Source: Lota lota
Taxonomy: Eukaryota; Chordata; Actinopteri; Gadiformes; Lotidae
NCBI GenBank assembly: GCA_026745465.1
Contig: JACYXH010000477.1
Span: forward strand, 612,501-676,500
Direction of reading: 5' to 3'
DNA length: 64,000 nt
Positions 24,300-35,773 of this stretch are shown one piece after another. The translations under genes and the position numbers were made by a program. The notes below the pieces were generated by a model. That model did no database searches. It was not told the DNA's origin and saw only the letters and a list, made by a program, of their open reading frames with translations. The number at the start of each line of letters is the position of its first letter. Position 1 is the stretch's first letter.

Positions 24300-26560
24300 A
24301 AGAAGGGTCTAGTGTGTCTCTCCGGTCATTGTCCTGTCTGAAAATGCAGCGCTGGTTTGATTTTAGCCGAATCGGCCAACCCTGTACCATTCTATAGACC
24401 ATTATTTTATTGTCAGTACTATTCTATTGGCTGTTTAGTCATTTATCCGTTTCTCCAAAGTGGCTGATGACTACTGACTTATCATTGCCTAACTAGAATT
24501 GACTGTACTTAAGTTTTATTGTATTTTGGTATTCCAGGTAATTGCTATTTTAGGGATTTTATCAGGAGAATCCCATCATTAGGTTTTCAAGACCATCACA
24601 GACCATTCTTTAATCTACTCATTATATGTATCCATGACAGCTGCAGCATACAACAGATACAGAGACAATAAATTACCTCTATAATATATTGGGTTCATGG
24701 GGCTGGATTGGGTTCATACACTCATACTTTACACGTATTGTAAAGTAAAATGTCATAACAATTGTGTAAGACAGCTGAACAAGGGGGTGACATTATACAG
24801 AGCAGTGGTCAAAGAGGCTCATGTCACTGCACCAACATAACATATGAGCTATGTGCAATCCTAGCTATTCATTGAGTTTTGTTTTGTCTTTATTCCCATA
24901 TGGGATCCTACTGTGGGGGTTAATTATCCATAATTAGTAGGCTTCTCTTCTCTTGAGATTAGCTCTAATGAAATGTAATGATTGTTAGCTGCAAGGTTGT
25001 TTTCATTGAGGGACTTTATATTCTAGTAGCCTTATTTTATAAAAATGAAAATAGTCACTCAGATTTGTAGTGTTACAGAATGAGTGAGCTAATATGATAT
25101 ACTTCATAAACAAGGTCAATGACTTGAAAGACTGCTTGGGTCTTAACGTTTGTTAAGAATGAGCAAGGACAAAGACTGCTGAGACAAACTCCATCTCCAC
25201 CACTCAAATCAGATGTGACAGGAGATTGACAGTAAAATAAATCAATTGAGAATAGATGGGAACAGAGAGTCAAAAATAGAGGGAGAAAACAATGACTTAA
25301 AGGAAACAATGTTTTCTGGTGCTTTAGAGGAGGTGTCAGCAGTCCACACCTCCAGTGCTGTTAACAAGTCAGCCAATAACACGGGTTGATAGATCTGTGT
25401 GATAGATGATGAAGGGGCTATATTGAGTGAAATCACCGGAGATGTTTTCAGGCCATAACCTGTGATTCCTAACCTGTAATGTAAGTCAATGAAGGAAATA
25501 AAATATAATTTACCATGCCTGCATTTCTGCATTTGGGTCATGTATACCCAAACATAAACATGTTATAGTTGCTACAAATACATTTTAAGTCATAGGACTG
25601 AAAAGACAAAATTGAACCCATTAAGTATTCGTTCTTCTGGATTTGCTGCTTAAATTATATATTTCGTTAAACAGTTACTTATTCTGTACTGGTTTGTAAT
25701 ATAAGCATTCTTTTTTAAATAATATTTAAATATAAGTCTAAATACAGGCCCAAATAACTCATAATATCGAAATCTATTCATGTTGAATCCAGGTGTAATG
25801 CCAAACAAAAGCCACGTTTTACACTATACATTTGAAACCGTTGCTATTTCTACAACAGACATAGGCCTGGCCTACAGACTAACAGACTTTGCACGTTGGC
25901 GTTTTGGATCGTGGTCTTACCTCTTGTAACCAGTGGATGGCGGTATTAGATACCTATTGAGAATGTGGGTCTTGTTTTGACCTAGTGACTTGATCCTTTA
26001 ATTATATCCAGATATCTTTGAACGGTAATGATTTGCAGATGGGTTATCGTTAATTGCAATCACATTGTAGACCTATTGATGTAAACAATGTAATCGATTT
26101 AGTGATTTATATAATGATGTTACTATTTTGGTCGAATGGCAAAATAGTCATAGCCTACTGCTACAGTTGTAACCAACAATAATGTACATTAAACAATCTG
26201 CCTGAATGACGTTGCAGGAAATATCCCACTTCAACGTGATTACATATTTCAAAAAAATGGAGCCCTACGCGTATTTGCATGAATATTGGTGTATGCAGAT
26301 AGCCTACAATCGATTTTTCTACTGGCAAATCTATGATTCTACGTGATTACCCGTCAAAACCTATATGCTAGTTTCCTGCGCCTGCGCCCCTACTGCCTAG
26401 CAGCAGCACTACCCTCCGTAGCTGCTGCAGGCGTGCTATTTGCGGCAGTGGAGTCCTTTGCTTAGATGTCTTTTGTACGTCCGACTGTTTTTGTTTTGTT
26501 TTATATTTTTGGTGGGGGGAAATCTTAGTCTAGGTAACCATGTTTTCTTGTCAGTCTAGC
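24300..26560. other. Intergenic region between tcf12 and rfx7
   Basis: AT-rich sequence with no recognisable exon on either strand. It includes an octamer-like ATTTGCAT near 26274. The right end, from about 26390, becomes richer in CpG and is probably rfx7 promoter and 5'UTR. Confidence 0.5.
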
Positions 26561-26687
26561 AGCTTGACCTAGCCGGGCTTTATTCGGTTGCTCACGGTCC
26601 GGTGTAATGCACACACAGCCGGGCAGCGCTCCGCGGAGGATGAGGCCTACTTGTTAAAGCTCCCCACCACCCCAAGAACCAACCGTG
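26400..26687 (+). promoter_or_regulatory. rfx7: Probable rfx7 promoter and 5'UTR
   Basis: A moderately CpG-rich stretch (GCCGGGCAGCGCTCCGCGG and neighbours) directly precedes the rfx7 ATG at 26688. No TATA box is evident. The start site is not determinable. Confidence 0.4.
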
Positions 26688-29600
26688 ATGGCTGATGATC
26701 CACAACAACCTGGTCAGAAGCCTGCTGCGTCGGGATTAGGCTCTCTTCCGACGCTTGTGCCAGGACTTCAGGGGCCTGAAGCCAATGCATTACAGTTCAA
26801 AATAAAAAATTCAATTTGGTAAGATGGGGAATATCAAATCATCAACCAACACAGTGTCCTTTGCTAGCCGTATCCTATAATTAGCGTAGCATTGGAGTGG
26901 CCAAGAAGACAGTGTGGCACAAAGCGGAGACATATCTCGACCGACGATCGCTTATGACTAGATAATATCGTGTGTTTGCGCGACATTACTAACCGGGTCG
27001 ATCTGTAGCCATAATGCAAGATGGACAATTTCGGAGGAATACAGTTGTAGCCACCATCGTTAGCAGCGAGCAACAGAGGCCATGTCAAGGATGACACCAA
27101 ATACACTAGCGATGCTGATGCTTACCGTGCATGACAGGTGTCACACTAGATGCTCTATAAACCACCTTATTAAATACCTTAGCTTGCCTAAAGGACGACG
27201 ATCGGTCCGTTAGTACCACAGGTATGTTGTGGTTACTACCCAAGAAAGCGAAAATATATATATTTTTAAATCAATGTGTGACAAGTCATCGTCGATTTAG
27301 CTTGAATGCAAAGTGCACACAACCGCATGTCGACCAACATATATTGATTGAAATGAAGGCACCCGTGCAAATGGTTAAACAATATACACATTAGTGTTTT
27401 GTATAATACATCTAAGTGCTGTTTTTGCTCTGTTCGTCATTGCAGCAAATCTGTACAATCAAAAGTGGACAACATATTGGTGAGTAAATATTATGCATGC
27501 TACATTGACTCACCTAATCACCTAGTCAGTTATGGACCTTAATATGTGAGCCCTTTCCTTTGCCATTTTCTCTTGCCATTTGCATCTTTGTTGTTTTTGT
27601 AATACAAATGATTATAACAGCGATAAAATATGTGTCTTGAGTAACACATACACATGGACTACAAATGGCAGGTTGTTTTGAGTGCCATCCTAATGTAGTT
27701 ATGGGCCTACCTGATGCAAAGCAACATCATTGTAGGATAGTCCTAAAAAACTACAAATGCCCTGTTGTGCTCTGCACAGCATTTCAATAGATTTTTATGA
27801 ATGGATGGATAGCGGGACAATAATGGGATTAATTAGATATGTGTTTAGAAACATACCATTATACTCATCCATTCATTCATTGATTTATTCAGTACTTGAT
27901 GCTTGACGGTTTTACCCCCATGTATTCGAATGTTGGTTCCCGTAGCAACAAAGAGGCAAATGCATAAGGAAATTGTGAGATGAATGCCTTCTTAAAAACC
28001 TGATAGTGAGACGAATGCCTTCTTAAAAACCTGATAGTGAGACGAATGCCTTCTTAAAAACCTGATAGTGAGACGAATGCCTTCTTAAAAACCTGATAGT
28101 GAGACGAATGCCTTCTTAAAAACCTGATAGTGAGATGAACGTGGGAATAGGGCCTGAAGTCATTTTTCCACCACAATGCCTTCTTGAAAACCTGATAAAT
28201 AAAAATGACAGAAAAATTGGGTGGAGTCATCATCACAAACAGTAAATACACTTAGTGAGTGAATTTACCTTTTATGCTAAGAGAAGAGTAGCAGTGTAAG
28301 GAGTGTAAATGTTAAGAGAAAGAATATACATTATTATATTCTTTCTACATTTATGCCAATTTTATAAAATAATAATTTATCTATTGTTTGCTCGTCTTCC
28401 ATCCTGACTGCTGTTTAGCACGTGTAAATGGTGACCTAATGTTATTGGCATTTTTTAATGATATTTTATATTTATTCTGGATATTGTAAAAATGTAATTC
28501 CACAAATGCACAATATTAATAGCATAATAATAATTTAATCTTGTATTATTTTTACATTGTTTAACGAAGCTCTATTGTGTTGACAATACAATCTCTTGAT
28601 ATATATTTTTTATTTTATTTTGATATTTCTCAATTAGGATACTTATTAGTATGATTTTTTATTTACTAATCATGAAATGTATATAGAAATATTCATCTTG
28701 AAATTATCATCTTGAATTATTCATCCTTTCATTTACAGCAAGATGTTGAGAAGTTTACAGACATCGAAAAACTCTACCTCTACCTCAAGTTGCCTTCTGG
28801 TCCTGGCAACGGGAATGACAAAAGGTATTATTTATTCTCTTTTGGGCACCCATATATAGTTCAGAATCCACATTGTTTATTTGTTTGAGTTTGGTCATAC
28901 ACATATGTTCACACACTGGCCCCATTTCCTCACCAAATTGTTTTCTTTCATTTTGTGCTACGTCAGCAAGAATGAGCTACTGAATGTACAATTCTAATGA
29001 GAATTTGGATGATTCTGGTTTAATTTGCATTAATTCACTTGTCCATGTTGTCATTGTGTAGTCTCTTGCTATATTATTTGTTCAGCCATTCAATAAAGGT
29101 TAGGGTTAGGTTAGGGGTAGGTTAGGCAATCAGATACTTTTTTGTTCTGTTCAATTAATCTTGAGGGGTCCAAGCACCCATTTCAGCAACATGCTTGATT
29201 CTTATGATGACATAAACGTATTACTGGTAGATACCTGCTATACCAGTTGTTTTGTTTTTTTCGTTTGTTTCCTCATATCTATTCATAACCTCAACCCAAC
29301 CCCTGCTGCCCAATACTGCACAGTAGGACTGAGAATCAGAGGGGGTGCTCCACTCCTGGATTATGGTACAAAAAGTTTCTCTTTTAAAAGGACAAGAAAA
29401 TCCCCCATTCAAGTCTGAATCTTGTTCCACTCATATGTATGTATCCGTTTCTCTGTCTCTCGCTCTCTCTCTCTCTCTCCACGATTCCTGCAATTGTAGT
29501 GATCAGAATTCCATGTCATCGAGCCGTACGCAACAAATGTATGCATTCAACTGGATACGGAATCACCTAGAAGAGCACCCTGAGACGTCCCTGCCAAAGC

Positions 29601-31368
29601 AAGAGGTGTACGACGAATACAAGTAAGTCTATAGCTATTCAAGCATACAATAAAGTATAATCCTATGCAACAACCTTTGTTAGAGGAAGGAATACTTTGG
29701 ATTTAATTGGAACAGTGAACTCCATCATCATTCTCTGTCCTTCGTGCACAGTCAAAAAGCCAAAAGTATATTACTACCTTTTAAAGTTATATCAGAGATT
29801 CAGAGATACCATTTGTACCATGTATACTGGGATGTGACGATGTGGTGACGCAATTCCTATAATGTCTTCTATCCTTGTATTTGAATTGCAGAAGTTATTG
29901 TGACAATCTTGGCTACAATCCACTGAGTGCAGCAGACTTTGGAAAGATCATGAAGAATGTCTTTCCCAACATGAAGGCACGTCGACTGGGCATGAGAGGA
30001 AAATCCAAATATCCTTTAATAGCGATGACCTGTCCAGATTACCAGATTCAATAAGATTTAAGTTTGAATTACTCTTTTAGTTTTACCTGGCATCTAGCTA
30101 AGCCTGAAGGGTTTCTCCTTCTTTGGTCAAAGAGTTATAGGTACAATTGTAGCATTAGTGTATTCGTGGAACTGTATATTGTAAATAATGCTGTCCCTCA
30201 TAAGTGATTATTATTACTAACACCTTTACCGAAGCTTAGTGTAAATGTGATAGTCTTAAGTGTTTCTCAAAGGGCTATCTTCTAAAAATATGACTGGAAC
30301 CATACAGTACACTCACACATGTCACACATCAGTTACAGTCAAGTTGTAAAGTAGTCTTGTGAATTAACTGGAAACTCTGTGTAAAGAGCAGTGGCTTGTG
30401 AACCCTTTCTAGCCATTTCTATATGGTTTTGGTCAGGACGAGGGTAGGTTAGCTAAACTGGAGACAGACAAGCATCTCTGCTGATGTCTTCATTTATTAC
30501 CACGTTTATACCTCTTCAGGAAATAAATAACAGCTTAAATACGGTCCTACATTAGCAGCCGTCATACAATGTGGCATAATCGGCGTGTATTTGGTCCCCG
30601 TCAGTGTGGAGCACGAGCAGAGATTGAGCATGACCGATGAGACTCTGAGCAAGGGTCCTTGGAGAAAGTCAGGTCTGAAGCCATGTGGTGAACATTACCC
30701 ACCATCTCCTGTTACACACCGGGCGCACGGAAAGAGTGTTACCCTTAACTCCTTCTCACATACTGTTATAGCGGGTTGAGGAAGAAAGCTTTTGTCCACA
30801 TGCCGTCTCTACCAAATCTGGACCTGCAGAAATCTGGCGATGGGGTAAGTGTCCCAATGAATGAACCGTATAGCCTACAGAGCCACAGAACAGATATGCT
30901 GGTGAGGTCTCAGGTTCTTCCAATCTAATGCGATTGTGGTTCCTGTCTGTGGTTTTTGGCCCTGGTCCCCCAGTGTGAGCTGATGGAGCCCATGGGTCAG
31001 TCTCCCAGCGCGGAGGATGAAATGCGATCTGCCGCCTGCGGGTTGGTGTGTGAGTGGGCCCAGAAGGTTCTGAGCCGGCAGTTTGACCACGTGGAGGACC
31101 TGGCCCGCTTCCTGCTGAACAGCCACTACATCGGCACCAAGTCCATGGCGGCGCTCACTGTTATGACGGGAACGCCCACAGGTGAAGGATTGGTTCTCGG
31201 TTCATTCATGACGCGTTCGTATGTGTCATGTTCTTTTTTGTATTCTACGGCTATACACGTCTGAGATGAATGGTCAAGCTTAAATGTTTTTTGTATATTA
31301 TTGTCTTTTTCTTTCAAAAATGTGGACCAATTACCACCCCTGAAACCTTTTTAAACAATATTTGTGTG

Positions 31369-31399
<31 letters not shown>

Positions 31400-33121
31400 T
31401 TAAAAAAAAAGACATTGGAATACCAACTGTGAAATGAAACGACATGAAAAATACTTTTCAAACGGAACTTCAAATGGACTCCGATAATGCGGTTAAATAA
31501 AACAAAGTACGTCTCTCTCTCTTCCCAGGTATGAAGACGCCGACGCCCTCGGCCTTCGTGCCGACCGCCGAGGCCAACTCGTTCCAGCCCCAGGTGAAGA
31601 CCCTGCCCTCTCCCTCGGTGGACGCCAAGCAGCAGCTGCAGCGGAAGATCCAGAAGAAGCAGCAGGAGCAGAAGCTCCACTCGCCCCTGCCCAGCGACAA
31701 CCAGATCAAACGAACGGAGGTCAGCACCCCCGGGCCCACCATCCCCACCAGCAGCCCCGCTCTCCTCTCTCCTCAGCCCACCATCGGCATCGTGGTAGCA
31801 GCCGTCCCCAGTCCCATCACGGTACAGGGATTTGTAAGAACCCATATACCAGTCCTGCATTTCTTTTTCCAGAATTCGTAGTCTAGTGAAAGGTGTCGAG
31901 AAATCGGACTAATGTGTGATGTGATCCCCTCACCGCCCTCCCCTCCTCCAGGTGCAGAGAAGCCGACAGCCCATGACCTCGCCCAGCCCCGTGGGCGGCG
32001 CCGAGGGGAAGGTTATGCCGGTTAATTTCCAAGTAGTCGCGCAGTCCATCAAGCAGTCTCCCAAAACCCAGCAGAGCATCTCGGCCAGCCCCGTCGGCGA
32101 CCGACTGGCGAGACACCGGTACGCACAAATCCTGCCTAAGCCCTCCGCCACCAGTGCCATCACGCTGCGCTCGCCGCCCACCCTGCTCATCACCAACAGC
32201 CCCATCAAGACCGTGATGCCCCAGCCCCACGTGAGCTCGGTCAACGTGGTGAAGATGACGGCTATTTCGCTGACGCCTAGCGGCGGCGGCGGCGGCGGCG
32301 GCGGCGGTAACAGCGGTGCGACCCTGCGGCCCGCCTCGACCGGCATGGCCGTCACGTCCGTCTCGGAGGATCCCCACCAGATCCGGTGCCCCACCCCGCT
32401 CACACCTCACTCTCCTGCCCTCAGACCCAGTGCGCCCGCGCCCGCCCTGGCCCTCCACAGTGACGCCAAAGCGGGGAGCGAGCAGGGCGACGCGGGCTCC
32501 TCCGCTGGGGGCAGGACGGAGGATAGAGTGGCCATGTTCAGAGCCGCCAGTGAACCCAGCTTCTATGTGAAGTTCTCGCCCAGACCGGACAAAGTGGCCA
32601 GGACCAAAAGTGACTCCCAGTCTCCTCCCACCCCCGTGTCCGCGGCTGGGACCCAGGAGAGCAATAACAGTAACTGTCTCGACAGCACTTTGTACCTGAC
32701 TGTTGATAAGCAGAACGCCAACGGCAGCATGCCTCCCAATGGCTCCTCGGCTGTTACCCTGTCACCGAAGGAGCCCTCCTCGGACTCCAAGGGTCCCAGG
32801 AAGCGCTCAAGCTCCGGCGTGGACGCCCACATCATCCCCGTGAAGAGAGTGTTCATCTCCCAGCAGCCGCTAGCCTTCATCGACAATCCCAAACCTGGAC
32901 TCAGCAGGCCGGCGGTCAAGAGGATCCCCAGAGCGGGGACGGCCACCCGACCAGAGAGCGCCCCCTGCAAAGTGACTGTGAAACAGACCTCGGCGGGCCC
33001 CGCGCAGGTCCTTGCACTCTCCGACTCGCCCGTCACACGGACCGAGGGCTCCCGGACTCTGGTGAAACCCCAGGCCCTGGCGGTGAAGCGCGAGGATCGC
33101 GCCGCCTCGAGCGACACGAGC

Positions 33122-33156
<35 letters not shown>

Positions 33157-35434
33157 TGCCAGGAACAGCGCTGCGGATCAGGCGCTGTTGCAGCAGATGG
33201 CCGCAGCAGACCCTCACCTCATACCAGCCAACTCAGGAGCACACGAGGCCTCTGTCCTAGGTAACCTAAAGAGCACAATGTGGGACGAGGGACAGCTGGA
33301 GGAGCTGCAGAAACAGGCGTTCGCTCAGCAGATACCAGCCGAACACAACCAGGCCCAGGCTGACCAACTCGCCATGATTGGCCAGGCCAGCGAGGCCTCC
33401 AGCCAACTGTCTCTCTCACAGGAGATGTTGGACTTCACAGGCTCCCAGCCCAGCATGGACTACTTCCCCTTCAACGACGACGACATGACCCAGGACAGCA
33501 TCGTGGAGGAGCTGGTGCAGATGGAGGAGCAGATGAAGCTGAAAGGCCTGCAGCCTCTGTTCAGCACCTGTGTGGACATGTCGCTCCAGGGCCAGTCTGC
33601 CGGCACTCCGGCCTCCATCCTCAATGCCAGTCAGACGGGCCCAGCCTTCTTCCACTCTGCCCACAGCAGCACCACCCCTGCGCAGACCCCTACTCCCACT
33701 CCCACCCCGACGCCCACGCCCACCCCGACCTCCGAAATGACCCTTGGGCACAGCATGGCCAGAGAGAGCCCGTGCTCCCGCATGGCCGTCGTCACCCCGG
33801 TGGACGGAGCCATGGGGCGCCACACCCCCATCAGCACACCGCTGTCCAACTGCAGCAGCAGCGTCCCCCCCAGCCCGGTGGAGTGCAGGAACCCGTTCGC
33901 CTTCACCCCCATTAACTCCAGCATGACGGGCTACCATGACTCCAGCGTCGTCTCCAGTAGCCCCGTCAAGCCCATGCAGAGGCCCATGGCCACTCATCCC
34001 GACAAGGCCAAACTGGATTGGATCAACAACCGCTACAACAGCAACAGCAGTGGGCCTCTGTCAAACCAAAGCATCGGCATTCTGCCCAGCTACCAAGACC
34101 TGGTGGACGACCAGTTCCGTAAGCCTCATGCCTTTGCGATTCCCGGCCAGTCCTTTCAGGCCCAGTCGAGACAGGACGCTCACTTTGGCTGCCTGACCCC
34201 CATCTCTCCAGTGCAGCAGCAGCAGCAGCAGCAGCAGCAGCTGCAGCAGCTGCAGGTAAGTAACGTATCCACCCCGACGAAGCAGGAGAGCTTTGCGGTG
34301 CCTGCCCCGCTAGACAGCAAGGCCACGACATCATCGAGCTCCAGCACTTTCCGTTGTCGCAGTGTCAGCCCAGCAGTGCGCCAGAGGAACTTCAGCGGCA
34401 ACACCGCGGCTCCCGCCGGCGCCGTCGCCGCCGCCGCCGCCGCCACCGCCGCCACCACCACCACCACCACCACCACCACCACCCGCGCCGTCATCTCCCC
34501 TTTCAACGCCGCCATCACCTCCGAAATGCTCAGCATCCTGTCCAACAGCCAGGCGGTGGGCTCGGTGCACAGCATGGCCCAGCGCAGCCAATCGGTGCCT
34601 CTGAACATCATGATGCAGAGCGAGATGCTGCCGGTGCAGGGCCAAAACAACAACAACAACAACACCAAAATCACCAGCGTCCTCCTGAGCAAGATGGACT
34701 CGGAGGGGGACGAGGCGGTGCGCGGCCTGGGCATCAACAACCTCCCCTCCAACTACACGGCCCGCCTGAACCTCACCCAGATCCTCCAGACCACGGCCTC
34801 CTTCGGCGGAGGGGCCGCCCATCAAGCCCAGCTGCCGGTCAGCTCCAGTCCCGCTGCCTTCGGGCTCCAGCAGGGCTACCTCGCCGGCGGCCCCACGGAG
34901 CAGGTGGACTTCCCGGGCGACGAGGCCCAAGCACAACCGGGCCCCAGCGGGCAGGAGCAGCAGCAGCAGCAGCAGCTGCAGGAGGCCGCGGTGCACACGC
35001 AGGCCCAGCTCCTCCGTCAGAGCGCTCAGCAGCAGGAAGTGGCGGTGGCGGTGGCTGCGGCGGCGGCGGCGGAGGAAGAGCAGCAGCAGCTGGACTTCAA
35101 CAACACCGTGAAGGACCTGCTGGGCGACGACGGCCTGAACCCCAGCTCCCAGCTGGTGGGTCAGGTGGCCTCGGAGCTGAACGCCGCGGTGTCAGACTTC
35201 TCCAACGATATCCGACTGACCTCGGATCTGTCCAGTAGCATCACTGACCTTAACACCTTGGACCCCAACCTGCTGTTTGATCCCAATCAGCCGCAGGAAC
35301 AATATGAAGACTCGACACTGGAAGAGCTGAAGAACGACCCACTTTTTCAGCAGATATGCAGTGACCCTGTGAACTCTGGCTTTGAGTGGCTGGAAAGCAA
35401 AGACCAGCCGACCACAGTTGAGATGCTGGGCTAA
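26688..35434 (+). CDS. rfx7: Regulatory factor X 7, winged-helix transcription factor
   Basis: Nuclear DNA-binding protein that recognises X-box-type sites. Exons: 26688-26818, 27446-27479 (34-bp microexon), 28739-28824, 29500-29622, 29892-30008, 30760-30844, 30974-31181, 31529-31821, 31952-35434. Phases close to 4560 bp, 1519 aa (human about 1460). The N-terminus [12 protein letters not shown] leads to [10 protein letters not shown]; the RFX DNA-binding domain spans about residues 96-174 ([48 protein letters not shown]). Then come [10 protein letters not shown] and [14 protein letters not shown], and a long Ser/Pro-rich region in the giant last exon. The C-terminus [23 protein letters not shown], ending VEMLG is family-typical. 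The intron between 30008 and 30760 is AT-AC type. The last exon carries polyGly, polyAla, polyGln, polyThr and TP repeats longer than in mammals. Confidence 0.97.
27975..28137. repeat. 31-bp minisatellite, about five units
   Basis: The unit GAATGCCTTCTTAAAAACCT plus GATAGTGAGAC is repeated almost perfectly five times in an rfx7 intron. A sixth degraded copy (AATGCCTTCTTGAAAACCTG) lies at 28174-28193. Confidence 0.9.
30009..30759 (+). other. rfx7: U12-type AT-AC intron of rfx7
   Basis: The intron starts ATATCCTTT and ends CAC, with CCCTTAAC (30742-30749) about 10 bases before the 3' end. These are the minor-spliceosome donor, terminal dinucleotide and branch-site consensus. Only this placement restores the family sequence GKSKYCYSGL across the junction (AA from 30007-30008 plus A at 30760). 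A GT-AG reading gives no sensible join. Confidence 0.9.
31371..31399. repeat. (TA)n simple repeat
   Basis: A short TA-rich microsatellite in the intron before rfx7 exon 8. Confidence 0.8.
31952..35434 (+). CDS. rfx7: rfx7 last coding exon (3483 bp)
   Basis: Encodes residues 360-1519. Conserved islands include [81 protein letters not shown] and [16 protein letters not shown]. Between them lie low-complexity runs: Gly near residue 470, Ala near 750, Thr-Pro near 940, Gln near 1113 and 1362, Ala/Thr near 1182-1204. GC is high in these stretches, unlike the AT-rich introns. Confidence 0.95.
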
Positions 35435-35682
35435 TGTAATCTTTAAACTCTCTTTGGGTTTCCCGTTCCCCTGTTGTTAGTGTGGCGTGTCTGTTGTATA
35501 TGTGTTTTTATACTATAGTTCGTTTGGGATTTGTCTGGACTTTGCCATTTGTCCTGTTTAAAGTGCCAGGCTTACCAGAAAATCTCTCCTACTGATCTTT
35601 ACAGCATTTCTTACCTTTACTTTTTGTCACCCTGAATTACAGTCTTTACCACTTCTCTCTTTCTCTGTGTTTCTGTCTGTCA

Positions 35683-35683
35683 C

Positions 35684-35755
<72 letters not shown>

Positions 35756-35773
35756 GGTCGGTCTGTCGGTCTC
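35683..35773. repeat. (CTGT)n tetranucleotide microsatellite
   Basis: About 18 near-perfect CTGT units followed by CGGT variants, within the rfx7 3'UTR. Confidence 0.95.

Noticed and set aside
27975-28137. CRISPR-like regular spacing
   Set aside because: The units are directly adjacent with no unique spacers; it is a minisatellite in a vertebrate intron.
29095-29130. TTAGGG/TTAGG-like units
   Set aside because: Only a few imperfect units in an rfx7 intron; too short to call an interstitial telomere.
31883-34996. Long antisense and out-of-frame frames over the rfx7 last exon
   Set aside because: They arise from the high GC content and trinucleotide repeats of the real rfx7 frame; none shows family motifs.
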